In this document: positions 1 to 10,569 of the stretch, piece after piece
Layout of the letters: every line of letters starts with the position of its first letter
Numbering within the stretch: position 1 is the stretch's first letter
Source of the DNA: Neocallimastix lanati (nom. inval.)
Lineage: Eukaryota; Neocallimastigomycota; Neocallimastigomycetes; Neocallimastigales; Neocallimastigaceae
Direction of reading: 5' to 3'
DNA: 46,000 bases
Assembly (NCBI GenBank): GCA_016946835.1
Contig: JACVTC010000219.1
Span: 20,001-66,000 of the forward strand
Notes under the pieces: generated by a model
Database searches by the model: none
What the model saw: only the letters and a program-made list of their open reading frames with translations
Told to the model about the DNA's origin: nothing
Made by a program: the position numbers and the translations under genes

Positions 1-1558
1 CATAATAATTTTTTATATCTTCAACAATTCCTTTTGAAAATGCCTTTTTATTTATTAAAAATTTTTCTATTTTTAATTCATCATCCGTATATTTGTATGA
101 GTGATCAATTGGTAAAAGATCAGACTTTAAAATATTATTAAGACGATTTAAACCTAATTTATGTATCGTTTCAGCTCTATCCTTTTCAGCTAAAAATTTT
201 TCTTCAGTTTCTATTTTTTCAATTCCAGGAACAGAACTATCAAGACCAATAAATCCTAATACTTCATTAGTATAATCTTTCGCCCATTTTAATGAATATA
301 ATCCACCCAATGAATGACCCATTAAGTAATATTTATCTATTCCAATTTTTTTAACGAATTCATGAAATTCATAAATAATGTTTTCCATCGTTCTATTATC
401 CCCAACATCTTCAGAAAAACCATAACCAAATGGTTCAATTGTAACAACCCTATATTTAGAGGAGAGTGCTTCAGCTAAAGGTTTATATTCAATAATTGGT
501 GATGGACTTCCCATTCGAGGCAAAATAACAATTGTTGTTTTATTATTTTCATTTCCAACAATATTAAAACTCATATAATGTTCATTAACTTCTGTTTTAT
601 TAAAATATTTTTTATCAAGGTCTTCTAAATCTCTGCCTTCATTTATACTACAGATAAGACAGAAATAACCATAGCACATTAAAATAAATACAACCAATGA
701 AATTAACCATATTATTAAATGAACAACTATATAAATAAAGCCCTTTTTCTTCTTTTGTTTCTCTTGCTTCTCTTGATTGTCGTCAACATCTTTTGAAGCG
801 GTATCAGACTTACTAATAATAGAATTAGATTTTTTAACTTTTATTTTTGAATCCTTGTCAGTATCATTTAATATATTAATGGTTTTAGATTCACTTGTAG
901 CAGAACTTAGTTTGTCAACTTCAGTAATATTTGATATATCAATAGAAAGAGATTCAGACTGACTTAAAATTGAGTGTAATTTTTTCTTATGCTCATCTTC
1001 CTTATTATCTTCATTATCTTCAGTGGCGTTTGATATAACAATAGATATCGCATCAGGTTGGCTTACAAATGAAGCCGCCTTCTCTTTTTGTTCAGAAGTA
1101 TTATGGGTATCATTTTCTTTTTCATTTTCATTTTCTTTTTCATTTTTATTCTCTTTCTCTTTTTCATTTTCTTTTTCATTCTCATTTTCATTCATTACTT
1201 CAATAGTATTACTATCTGTATGAGCTATTGAATCAGTTTGACTATTTAATGAAGTTGATTTCTTTAGTTCCTTTTTTGTATTATTTTGTGTCTCATTTGG
1301 TATATTAAAAGAATCAGAATTTATTTGAGTTAATGAATCTGATTGACTAATAATTGAGTTTGCTTTCAATGTTCTTTCCTTTTGAAGAATTTTGTTTTCA
1401 TTTGATATATTAATAGAAACTATATCGGATTCTTTTTTAATAGAATTTAACATTTTTTCTTCTGAATTATCAATATTAATAGTATTATCGATACTAATAG
1501 TAGTATCAATATTAACAGAATTTGTTTTACATATTATTGTATTTTCTGTATTTTCCAT
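1..1558 (-). CDS. Membrane-anchored alpha/beta hydrolase, 3' end beyond the window
   Basis: The frame is open from an ATG at 1558-1556 down to the left edge, giving 519 codons without a stop. Residues 1-270 are hydrophilic, rich in Ser, Asn, Asp, Glu and Lys, with an EN/EK-rich stretch near 120-145, and are probably disordered. After a KKKK cluster, a single hydrophobic segment at about 274-302 (FIYIVVHLIIW onward) would anchor the protein with its N-terminus in the cytosol. An alpha/beta-hydrolase fold follows: TIVILPRMG strand region, a VVTIEPFGYG stretch, and the nucleophile elbow GHSLGG with Ser416. The catalytic His and probably the acid lie past the edge. The fold is seen clearly; the substrate is unknown (esterase, lipase or peptidase are possible). 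The C-terminal domain would be luminal or extracellular. Confidence in the fold is high, in the exact start moderate. Confidence 0.85.
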   Translation of the reverse strand, partial: MENTENTIICKTNSVNIDTTISIDNTINIDNSEEKMLNSIKKESDIVSINISNENKILQKERTLKANSIISQSDSLTQINSDSFNIPNETQNNTKKELKKSTSLNSQTDSIAHTDSNTIEVMNENENEKENEKEKENKNEKENENEKENDTHNTSEQKEKAASFVSQPDAISIVISNATEDNEDNKEDEHKKKLHSILSQSESLSIDISNITEVDKLSSATSESKTINILNDTDKDSKIKVKKSNSIISKSDTASKDVDDNQEKQEKQKKKKGFIYIVVHLIIWLISLVVFILMCYGYFCLICSINEGRDLEDLDKKYFNKTEVNEHYMSFNIVGNENNKTTIVILPRMGSPSPIIEYKPLAEALSSKYRVVTIEPFGYGFSEDVGDNRTMENIIYEFHEFVKKIGIDKYYLMGHSLGGLYSLKWAKDYTNEVLGFIGLDSSVPGIEKIETEEKFLAEKDRAETIHKLGLNRLNNILKSDLLPIDHSYKYTDDELKIEKFLINKKAFSKGIVEDIKNYY

Positions 1559-1630
1559 TTTTATTTTAAAATTATTCTAATTACTATTTAGCATAATTGA
1601 TTTATTAATATATATATATATATAATTTTT

Positions 1631-1661
<31 letters not shown>

Positions 1662-4393
1662 GTTTTAGTATTTCAAATTTAAAAATTTTAAGAAAATTTT
1701 TAAGTTTATATAATCAAAATCTTCAATAAGTGGAATTAGATGGAATATTTTTCAATCAAAACGAATGGTTTCATTTTTTTTATTTTTTTATTTCAAAGTA
1801 AGTTAGTTTGTTTTAAATCATTAATATATAATAATATTAATCTATTTATATTTTAATGTATATTACTATATAATTAATATATTGTTACTTCATAATACAA
1901 TTATATTATAATATATTGTATTTTATACTATTTCTTTGTATAAATGTAATATACATTTATTTTTAGTTTATAATATCATTATATTGCGAAATAATACATT
2001 ATCAATTAAATCATATAATATATAATATATGTATCTTTATTAGTATCTATACAATATAATATATATAGTTAAATTTTGAATTTTTTAATTATTTTATTAT
2101 CTTTTCCTTTTTTTTTTTTTTTTTTTTTTTAATTCAGTAATTTTTATTAATTTTTATTTAATTTTTATTTTTATAATTATTTTAATTATTTTGATTTTTT
2201 TCAACTTTATTAAAAAAAAAAAAAAAAATACTATAATCATATGAAAATTTACAAATATAAATATAATTTATATGAGCATAATATAATAAGTATCAAAAAT
2301 GCCTTTAAGGTACCATTAATTTAAAATATATTGGTTCCTTCACTACTCAATAAAAAATAAACAATAATCCTAAATTTTAAAATAATTGGTAATTCATTAT
2401 ATTAAAATATATATTATATATAAATATTAAAATTAAATTAAGAGATAGCAATAAAAAAAGAGAGATAAAAATAAGAAGATAAAAATCATGCAAAAATTAA
2501 AAATTAAATAAAAATATGTTAAGTAATACAAGCATATGAAAATTTTTTAAAAAATTTAATATAAAAAAAAAAATTTAATTTAATATTAAATAAATATTAA
2601 ATAATAAAATACTTAAATAATAAAATAAATAAAGAAATAAATAAAGAAATAAAATAAATAAAGAAATAAAATAAAGAATAAAATAAAGAAATAAATATAT
2701 AAATAATAAATTATATAAATAATGATATAAAAATAATAAATATAGAAATATAAGAAAATATAGAAAATAAAATAAATATAGAAATAATGTAAATATAGAA
2801 ATAAAATAAAGAAATAAAGAAACATATAAAGAAATGAAAAATATTATTATATAAAACAGGATATTAGTTAATTAAATAATTAAGTAAATAAATATAACAA
2901 TTAATGAATAATAAATATATTAATTTAAATAATAATATAAAATTATAATATTTATAATACTATTGCCTAATATATTATTATTATGAATAATAGTTTTTTA
3001 GCTTCAAAATTTCAAAACTATTAATTTATAATATTTAAAAATTCTTTAACTAATAATATTTAACATTAAAATTATATCATTATTATCCACAATATAGTAT
3101 TATATTACAAGAACCATATATTACTTTATAATAAACCCATAAAATCATTAGTTGTTTTTTCCTAATCAACAAAATCTTTCATATTCTTGATATACTATTT
3201 ATATTTCTAAAATATCTTGAAAATATTTTGAATTCCAATTTTTTTTTTCTCTCTTCTAATAGATGACTAGAAAATAAATATTAAGTGTATGTATCACCTT
3301 ATTTTAGAAGTCAAATGGCGTTACCTACCAGAAATAAAAAAAAAAAAATTTTAAAAAATGAAAAAAAAAAAATAAAATATATCAGTATTAAATTTTTTAT
3401 CAATTAATTCATCATCGATGAATATGAAATTTTGTGTTAACGAAATAAATTATTTGTTTAAAAAATTGTTATAGGAACTTGATAGAATAAAAAAATAAAA
3501 TAAAAAAAAAAAAAAAGATAAAATAAACTATCAGATAGAATAAAATAAAATAAAATAAAATAAAATAAAATAAAATAAAATAAAATAAACTGTCAAAGTT
3601 ATGTAGATAATACGGCTACTGTTTCTTTTATTAATAAAAAAAAAATATAATCAATTTATTAAATGTCATATGATAAAATTTCTTAAGGTTTTGAAATATA
3701 ATAAAAATTATATCTAAATCGAAAAGACAGAAAGAATTAAAGTCTTTAATAAATTAACTACAAAGTGAGGTCAAATTTTAATATAAAAGTTTTAAAAAGA
3801 TATTTCTTATTTTTTATTTTTATTTATATGTTTTCTTTTTTATTTAATTTTATTTTTTTTTTTATATAAAAAAAAAATATATATATATATAATAATCTTT
3901 CTTTTTCTTTTCCATAATTTCATTAATATATTAAATTTTTCTTTTTATTATTTGTTTTAAAATTTAATTTCTTAAGAAATATAAAAAATCTTTTTATATG
4001 TTAAAACAATATTAAGGATTATAATAAAAAAAAATTTTTTTTTTTTTATTAGTTTTAATTAATGTATAATTCTTAATTTTCATATGATTTTTTTTTTTTT
4101 TTTATAAAAGTTTTCAATTTTTAATAAATGATGATGATTTTTATATAATAAAAATGATTATAACTATTAATTTTTATAATGAAATATATAACATTGAATT
4201 ATATAAAAAAAAAAAAAAAAAAAAAAGAGTTAACTATAAATTATTAAAAATAAAATATTATTAAGTATATTAAATATTAAAAGAAATAATAATAATAATA
4301 ATAGTAATAATTGTTAACAATCAAGGTTATTATATAATAATTATATAATAACATAAATTTAATTTAATAAAAATGTATATACGTATAAATTTA
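1559..4393. other. AT-rich intergenic DNA, upstream of the hydrolase gene
   Basis: No credible gene is seen. The part next to 1558 must hold the hydrolase promoter; it contains an alternating TA run (1608-1624) and a long T tract (about 1634-1661), but no motif can be assigned. The rest is almost pure A/T with homopolymer runs near 2106-2130, 2211-2228 and 4203-4226. Open frames here (for example 2825-2613 minus) are Tyr/Phe/Ile-only translations of A/T sequence and are not genes. Confidence 0.6.
3539..3589. repeat. (AAAAT)n microsatellite
   Basis: About ten uninterrupted AAAAT units, read directly. Confidence 0.9.
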
Positions 4394-4781
4394 TGATCTA
4401 AACCAAATAGGTGTAGTAACATTATTTGTATATTTAATAATAATTATTAAATATTAAATTTATATCTTTTTTGATAATATTTATTTTATTTTATTTTATT
4501 TCAATATGTATTATTATAATTATAATAATTATAATACTTTATTTCATATAAAATTTATATAGTTCTATATATTAGAATATATAATTAATATAATACCTAT
4601 TTCTTATAAATAGATTAGATTATTTATATTTGAAATAGTGAACTCTCTTGTAAATTTTTAGGAATTAGAATTATTATTTTAATTGTACGAATATTATAAT
4701 TTTATTAATAAAATTTACTAAACTACTATTATTTAAAACCCACTGTTTATAAATTATTGCACATAAAAGTCCCGCATATCA
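4394..4781 (+). repeat. 5' LTR
   Basis: It shares long near-identical blocks with 6926-7219, including the run around 4560-4740 (ATATTAGAATATATAATTAA and following) and the end AAAGTCCCGCATATCA. It is about 95 bases longer than the 3' copy because of an extra A/T segment after TTTGTATATTT. The CCCGC end is notable in this sequence. Confidence 0.8.
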
Positions 4782-4786
4782 AAAAT

Positions 4787-4804
4787 TGGTGGAGATATCG
4801 GGGA
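4787..4804 (+). promoter_or_regulatory. Candidate tRNA primer-binding site
   Basis: The segment TGGTGGAGATATCGGGGA starts with TGG just after the LTR. Its complement has the layout of a tRNA 3' end: a GC-containing T-stem, seven acceptor bases, a discriminator A, then CCA. The matching tRNA cannot be named from this window. Confidence 0.55.
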
Positions 4805-5189
4805 TGTGCTGTGTAAAAAGTAATTTATAAGTAGTGATGTTTTGTGATTTTATTAATTATTTATAAATTCGTTACACTTTCTTTTCATTTAGGATTAATA
4901 TTTTATTTAGGATTAATATATTATTTAAGAAATAATTTAGGACATAATTTTTTTTTTCTTTTGGTTGTTTATAGTAATTTTATCTTAGGTGAAGAGAGAG
5001 TTATACAATATAAGTTATTTCATTCATTTTAGTATAGATAAAATAAATTGTTTTAAAATATATTAATATTTGGAGATTTAATCATTATTTATTAAAAAAA
5101 AAAAAAAAAAAAAAAAATTATATATAAATTTTTAAAATATATAATTTTAATAAAGAAACATTATTATTATTATTAATTAATTGTTAACA

Positions 5190-6834
5190 ATGAAAAATAG
5201 CAATTTTACTGGCCATCGGGTAGACACTAGGTCCCTTCCAAGAATTACTGGATCTAATAGAAATGGCTGAAATTTGAAAGTTTAAAATTAATGATTGGTT
5301 TAAGAAGGAAGGCATTACTACCGATGAAGATAAATATAGTTACATAATTATGGCTGCTGAAGATGACATCGTAAAGGTAATTATGGAAAAAGTAAGAGAG
5401 GTAAATAGAACTCTTACTTTAGGTGAATGTGTTGTTCTCATAAAAAAAAAAAAAGATATTGGAGGGAAAACCAAAGGGATAATAATTATGAAAATATATT
5501 ACAAGAATCTCACTGGAGAAATAAAAAAAAAAGTTTAAATAATTATAAAAATTATTCATCTAATATACAGCCAATGGATACATATATTAATAACTTTAAT
5601 AATTCATTGAATAAAGGAAATAATAGAATATCTATGAACAGTTCTTCCAACAACTACAATGGATACATTGTTAATAGTAATTATAGTAATGATAATGATA
5701 ATACATTTAACACATGGAGTGGAAATAGTAATCAGAGAAATTTTAGGAATTATAGAAGATTTAATATGAATAATGATAATAACAATAATTTAAATATTAG
5801 CAATGAAAATTATAATAACAGTAATAATAATTTTTACAATTTTAAGAAAAAGGAAAATTTTAATACCAAATTTAAATAATAATTCAACAATTAATAATAG
5901 TAATAAAGGCAATAATTATACAGGAAATGACAACAATAAAGATAGTAACAATATTAATAATATTAATGAAAATGTAATTAATAATAATTCAATCAATAAT
6001 ATTGTCAATAATAGTATACCTAATTTGGTTACAAATAATAATAGTAACAATAATAAAAATGACGCGTTGGATAAAACAGTAAATGAAGAACAAAAATAAA
6101 TTAAACGCATTAAAAATGGATAATTTCAGAGGAAATAATAAAATAGGAAATGCTAATAATGGAAAATGTGAAACAAATAATAATTGTATAATTACTAAAG
6201 AAGAAAATAAAAATAATTCCAATGGTTAATGAAGATATTAAGAAAAAATCAAAATAGTAATATAGAAATTAATAATATTATAACAATAAAAATTAAAAAT
6301 ATTGATAATAATGAAAATAATAATTTAAATAGTAAAAAGAATAAAGATAATAATGATATTATTGAGAATTCTAAAAAATATAATTTATAAGAAATATAGT
6401 AATAAAAATGTAAATGAAGATTTAAATGTTTAAAGAATCTGTACAAGTTAATAATATTAACAGTAGTTTGACTAAAGAATCAAAAATAATTGATAATAAA
6501 AATTCAAAAATAAGCAATATTCAAATTATTCCAAATAATAATAATAACGAGCAATGTATAAATAAAAGGTATATTCAGTTAATAATAAAAATTCCCCGAT
6601 TGATTTTAGTAAAATTATAAATATAGATAGTGATAAGGAAATAAAAATTAAAATTAAAAAGAATATTAAAATTCCACCTATTGGTATTCAAAATTTTGGT
6701 AAAAAATAAAATAAATATTAATAAATTAATGATGCCCAAACCTGAGATCGCGTTAAAGGATATTATTATTGATAGCAACAATCGCGTTAATACCAAACGA
6801 ACAATTAGGAATTATAGATACAAAAGAAAATAAA
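5190..6834 (+). pseudogene. Broken Gag-like coding region of the LTR element
   Basis: Around 5280-5480 one frame reads like a capsid domain: NDWFKKEGITTDEDKYSY, then AAEDDIVKVIMEKVREVN, then TLTLGECVVLIKK and DIGGKTK. A preceding frame (5190 onward) gives MKNSNFTGHRVDTRSLPRIT, so there is a stop and frameshift between them. Another shift at the A run at 5441-5453 leads into an Asn-rich tail (5460-5878). Short Asn-rich relics continue to about 6834, where KPEIALKDIIID and TKRTIRNYRYKRK end at a stop. No CCHC zinc knuckle was found. The Gag assignment rests on position between LTRs and on general character, not on a database match. Confidence 0.5.
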
Positions 6835-6925
6835 ATTTTAAAAATTATTATTTATATTAATTAAATCTTATATTTTCTTTTATAAAAAAAAAAAATTATA
6901 GTTTAATTTTTAGCAAGGGCATTTC

Positions 6926-7219
6926 TGATATAAAACAAATATGTGTAGTAACATATTTGTATATATTATAATTATAATACTTTATTTCATATAAAATTTA
7001 TATATTTCTATATATTAGAATATATAATTAATATATTACCTATTTCTTATAAATAGATTAAATTATTTATATTTGAAATAGGGAACTCTCTTGTAAATTT
7101 TTAGGAATTAGAATTATTATTTTAATTGTACGAATATTATAATTTTATTAATAAAATTTACTACCATTATTTAAAACCCATTGCTTATAAATTATTGCAC
7201 ACAAAAGTCCCGCATATCA
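6926..7219 (+). repeat. 3' LTR
   Basis: Starts TGATATAAAACAAATATG and ends CCCGCATATCA, aligned with the 5' LTR apart from one internal gap of about 95 bases. The bases just before it (AGCAAGGGCATTTC) are a poor polypurine tract, so second-strand priming is not clear from sequence. Confidence 0.75.
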
Positions 7220-7427
7220 TTTATTCTAACATATGACGTCACATGTATTTATTCATAATTTAATTTTATTCATATATTTATGTAAACAATTGTTATACTT
7301 TAAAAACAGTATACTCTCTCTCTCTTTTTATAAAAACTTAAATAAATAAAGTGTTAATAATAATTATTAATATAAAACAATATTAAAGGTATTATTTTGT
7401 CTTTGTGTCTTTTTCTACCGATAGTCG

Positions 7428-7430
<3 letters not shown>
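7220..7430. other. Flank of the LTR element
   Basis: AT-rich DNA with two small islands: TGACGTCA at 7234-7241, the consensus of CREB/ATF-type bZIP sites, and the palindrome CCGATAGTCGG just before the TAA microsatellite. No gene is seen. Confidence 0.5.

Positions 7431-7514
<84 letters not shown>
7431..7514. repeat. (TAA)n microsatellite
   Basis: About 27 uninterrupted trinucleotide units. Confidence 0.95.
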
Positions 7515-7515
<1 letters not shown>

Positions 7516-7747
7516 GATAATTTATAACAATTATTTTTTAGATAGAAACAATTTATTATATATTACTATAAATTTTATTATTGAAATTAACTGATGTTAT
7601 TATATATATAAAATTATATAATATAAAATTTGATTTTTAATTTATTTCCAAAAAAAAAAAAAAAAAAACTTTTTAATCGACTGACTAATTTGAAATTATG
7701 AAAGAATGAATATATTGGTTTTTATATATCTATCAATTTAGAAATAA

Positions 7748-8036
7748 ATTTCGTTGTATTGCTTTTCTTTGGATCTTAAGAAAGCTTATATAGTATCTAT
7801 TTTTAACAATTTAACTATATTATTTCGTGGTAAAAGTTTGAAATTCTTTTATAATCTGTATTTATCTTCTGAAGCTCCTATATCCTTTTTTGATATGATC
7901 TTGAAAGAGTTTGATATGCATCATGTAGTACGTTAAGGTTATCTAACTTTCTCGATGTATATTGGATTAGATACAAAATTATTAAGATTTCTTTGTTAAT
8001 ACTATACTAGTCCTGTGATGTCCTAAACTAAACTCT

Positions 8037-8078
<42 letters not shown>
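7748..8078 (+). pseudogene. LINE reverse-transcriptase fragment with poly(A) tail
   Basis: The translation from about 7754 reads FSLDLKKAYIVSIFNN, then GKSLKFFYNLYLSSEAP, DMILKEFDMHHVVR and a stop. This follows LINE reverse transcriptases: motif A (DLKKAY, catalytic Asp), the finger/palm helix, and motif B where VRQGCPLS would be expected. Here the sequence after VR is a stop, Gly, Tyr, Leu, which single transitions of C to T or G to A would produce. The fragment continues as A/T-rich DNA to CTCTCCCTC and a 37-base A run (8042-8078). It is truncated at both ends of the protein and cannot be functional. Its sequence differs from LINE copies A and B, so it is probably another family. Confidence 0.6.
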
Positions 8079-8080
<2 letters not shown>

Positions 8081-9466
8081 ACCTCAAGATACAAATTAAA
8101 GAGCTAATAATTAAAGTTCTTCTTAGCTCAATGACATTGACTCCTTTGTTTTTTTTTTTTTTTTTTTTTTTTTTACTGTGCTTGTACAAAAGAATAATTC
8201 AAGATATCTACTAATTTACAGATGTTTGTTTTATTTGATTAAATATTTATTTTTAGTAGAAATGATTCTAATAAACACAATTATAACTACGATTATTGTA
8301 AAATATTCATTGTATTTATATTAGCTTTCTTATCAAATGCTATTTTTATTCGTTTTATTTTCTTTAAATAAATTCTTTAAATACCTTTTTTTAGATACAT
8401 TTTTATATATATATATTTTTTTTTTACATTTTTATACATTTTTTATTTATTTCTATTTCTATAATTTATTTCTATATTTCAATAATTTAACTATCTGTAT
8501 TAATAATGTTAATTTTTCTTTGTCTTATTTTATTATATATTTTGTAGAAATAATTTCAATATACATCATAGCAACCATAATAATTATAATTACTAATTAT
8601 TACTAAAATACATATTTAGATAAAAAATTAAATTATTAAAAAAAGTAATTTACTAAAAAAATAAAAATTACATATAAAAATAAAAAAAAAAAATAATAAT
8701 AATAATAAAAATAATATCAATAATAATAATAATAAACATATATAAGTATGATTTAATAATTAACAAATTTTTACATTAGCCACAATTTTAAATTTATGAG
8801 TGATTTTTCTTTACATAAATTCTAATATATTTATTATTTTATACATAAATAATTTAAATATTTATTAAGGTTTTTAGATTTAATATTAACATTTTTTCTG
8901 TATTCAATTAATATAAAAATCTATTATTAATAAAGTTGTAAATTGTATTTTTATATCAACTTTTAGAAAGAAAAAAAAAAAAAAAAAAAAAACTATATAA
9001 TTAATGTTTCATAATAAATTCTCAAATTTTTTATATCCAATATCTTTATTCATATTAAATTTTATTAAATTAAACAAATTAAATATCAATTAAATTATTG
9101 TCATTGTTATTCATAATTAAATAATAATAAAATTAATTTTAATTTTTTTATATTATTTATTTTTATTTTATTTATTTTTTTATTTTTTATTTATTAATTT
9201 ATTTGATTTGGTTTTCATATAAAAGAAAGGAAAAGTATTCAACTTTTTAATCATTAAATATTTTTTTTTTAAAAAAAAAAAAAATAATTAAATAAAATTT
9301 TGAATTTGTTTTTATTAATATATATATTGATTATATATATTTGAGTTATTAACAAATCAATATTATAAAAATAATTGAATATTTTTTTAAAAAAAAAAAA
9401 AATAATAAATAAAAGAACTTTATCTATCATTTTTTTTTTTAAGTAAAGAAAAAAGAATTATTAAAA
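8079..9466. other. AT-rich intergenic DNA upstream of the CBM1 gene
   Basis: No gene is seen. A 28-base T run lies at about 8148-8174, opposite in orientation to the A run ending at 8078; the roughly 70 bases between them are of normal complexity. The open frame 8337-8606 is Phe/Tyr/Ile-rich and judged spurious. A block near 8777-8830 (AGCCACA ... TTTTTCTTTACATAAATT) recurs at 13827-13870. The last 100 bases before 9467 contain alternating A and T tracts and should hold the promoter and 5' UTR. Confidence 0.5.
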
Positions 9467-10069
9467 ATGAGATTAAATATTACAATTATTTTTTTATATT
9501 TAGCCTTTGTCTTAGTAAAGGTTTCTGCTAATTGTTTACCAACAACAAAAAGACTGCCAGCCAAAACCATACCAAATAGTATATTGAAGCGTTATTATAA
9601 TAGTTGTGAAGCAAATGGTGGTACATTAACCTCAACTAAAAGAGGTTGTGTGATGAGTACAATATGTGTTTATGGTACTGTAAGGAAACCAACAACTACT
9701 AAGATTGTTCTTCCACCAAAAACAACACTTTCTTCAATCACTCTTCCTCCTTCAACTGTTTCATTACCAACAAAGAAAGTTACAACTACAACTACAACTA
9801 CAACTACAAATTCACTCATCCCAGTAACTAGTAGTAAATGTATTCCAGTATTTGTAACAGTCACAGAAAAAGAAGAAATTACTATAACCCAAAAAGAAAC
9901 AATTACTGTAACTGTAGAAGAAGGACCAACAAATGTTGTTGATGACAGTAAATGTGGTAGTCAATGGACTCAATGTGGTGGAATTGGATATAATGGAGAA
10001 ACATGTTGTAAATCTGGATTAACCTGTAAGGAAGTTTCTAAATATTATTCACAATGTGTTAAAGTTTGA
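9467..10069 (+). CDS. Small secreted protein with C-terminal CBM1 cellulose-binding module
   Basis: The 200-residue product starts with a signal peptide (about residues 1-21, IIFLYLAFVLVKVSA). Residues 22-68 carry Cys23, Cys47, Cys61 and Cys67 in an unrecognised small domain (CEANGG ... GCVMSTIC). A Thr/Pro/Ser linker follows (74-123, including nine Thr in a row), then a beta-type spacer rich in Val-Thr-Val (125-152). Residues 163-197 form a fungal CBM1: six cysteines (163, 170, 180, 181, 187, 197), QCGGIGYNG core, and aromatic residues Trp167, Tyr193 and Tyr194 where the cellulose-binding face lies in this family. No catalytic domain and no dockerin are present, so it probably binds cellulose or chitin-like surfaces as an accessory or cell-wall protein. 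The ATG at 9467 is the natural start because the signal peptide follows directly. Confidence 0.92.
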   Translation: MRLNITIIFLYLAFVLVKVSANCLPTTKRLPAKTIPNSILKRYYNSCEANGGTLTSTKRGCVMSTICVYGTVRKPTTTKIVLPPKTTLSSITLPPSTVSLPTKKVTTTTTTTTTNSLIPVTSSKCIPVFVTVTEKEEITITQKETITVTVEEGPTNVVDDSKCGSQWTQCGGIGYNGETCCKSGLTCKEVSKYYSQCVKV

Positions 10070-10422
10070 TCTTAAAAATTAAAAAATAAAATAAAATAAA
10101 ATAAAATAAACAATGAAAATAACATGTAATAAAATAGCAAAAAAAAATAATAATAATAATAATAAAAAATAAAATAAATTTTATTTTATTTTTAATTTTT
10201 TGAAATATATTCAACAATTTTACTTGATGTTAAATTGAAATATGAATATATATATATATAAAAAAAAAAAAAAAGTAAAAATAACATAAAAATTTAATAA
10301 AATAAAATAAAATAAAATAAAATAAAATAAAATAAAAAAAAAATTAACAATAAAGTATCAAAATTAAAAAAGTATATATTGTTATTTTATATAAATTATT
10401 ATTTTTCTTTTTAAAGTAATAC
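10070..10422. other. 3' flank of the CBM1 gene
   Basis: A/T DNA with (AAAAT)n tracts at about 10084-10110 and 10296-10336. No clear terminator motif beyond AATAAA-like strings, which are uninformative at this composition. Confidence 0.5.
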
Positions 10423-10438
10423 TATTATTTTATATTTT

Positions 10439-10540
10439 TTGTTTATGTATGAAAAAAAAAAAGTATAAGTATCTATTATATAATATAATTTAATTTATGT
10501 GTCAATAAATAGTTTCATAATTAATTTCTTAATAGTTATA
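10439..10540 (+). repeat. Left copy of the ~101 bp direct repeat flanking LINE copy A
   Basis: Starts TTGTTTATGTATG and ends AATAGTTATA. It matches 12071-12171 base for base except for one A in the internal A run (11 versus 10). Confidence 0.92.
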
Positions 10541-10541
10541 A

Positions 10542-10569
10542 TATTATTTTATATTTTTTGTTTATGTAT
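10542..10569 (+). repeat. 28-base templated filler at the 5' junction of LINE copy A
   Basis: Identical to 10423-10450, so it copies 16 bases upstream of the direct repeat plus the first 12 bases of it, and is then joined to the truncated LINE. Confidence 0.85.

Larger units (their letters stand above)
4394..7219 (+). mobile_element. Short LTR retrotransposon without pol
   Basis: Two related terminal repeats (4394-4781 and 6926-7219) begin TGAT and end CATATCA, so they have the TG...CA ends typical of LTRs. A primer-binding-site candidate starts five bases after the 5' LTR. The flanks share TTTA on both sides, compatible with a short target-site duplication but weak in such AT-rich DNA. The interior is about 2.1 kb and holds a broken Gag-like frame followed by Asn-rich relics. 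No protease, reverse transcriptase, RNase H or integrase motif is visible, so the copy is non-autonomous or deleted. Gag length and style would fit a Ty3/gypsy-type element, but without pol the superfamily is a guess. Confidence 0.7.

Noticed and set aside
2613-2825. Minus-strand open frame of 70 codons
   Set aside because: Composed only of Phe, Tyr, Ile, Leu and a few others from AAATAAAG repeats; no start context or protein-like composition.
4844-5032. Open frame of 62 codons in the LTR element leader
   Set aside because: It lies between the primer-binding site and the Gag-like frame, carries a small direct repeat (TTTAGGATTAATAT), and has no similarity to retroelement proteins.
8337-8606. 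Hydrophobic 89-codon frame
   Set aside because: Nearly all Phe/Tyr/Ile/Leu, as expected from T-rich DNA; no clear promoter or membrane-protein pattern.
9670-9864. Minus-strand frame inside the CBM1 gene
   Set aside because: Shadow of the ACA/ACT-rich linker (poly-Val on the other strand).
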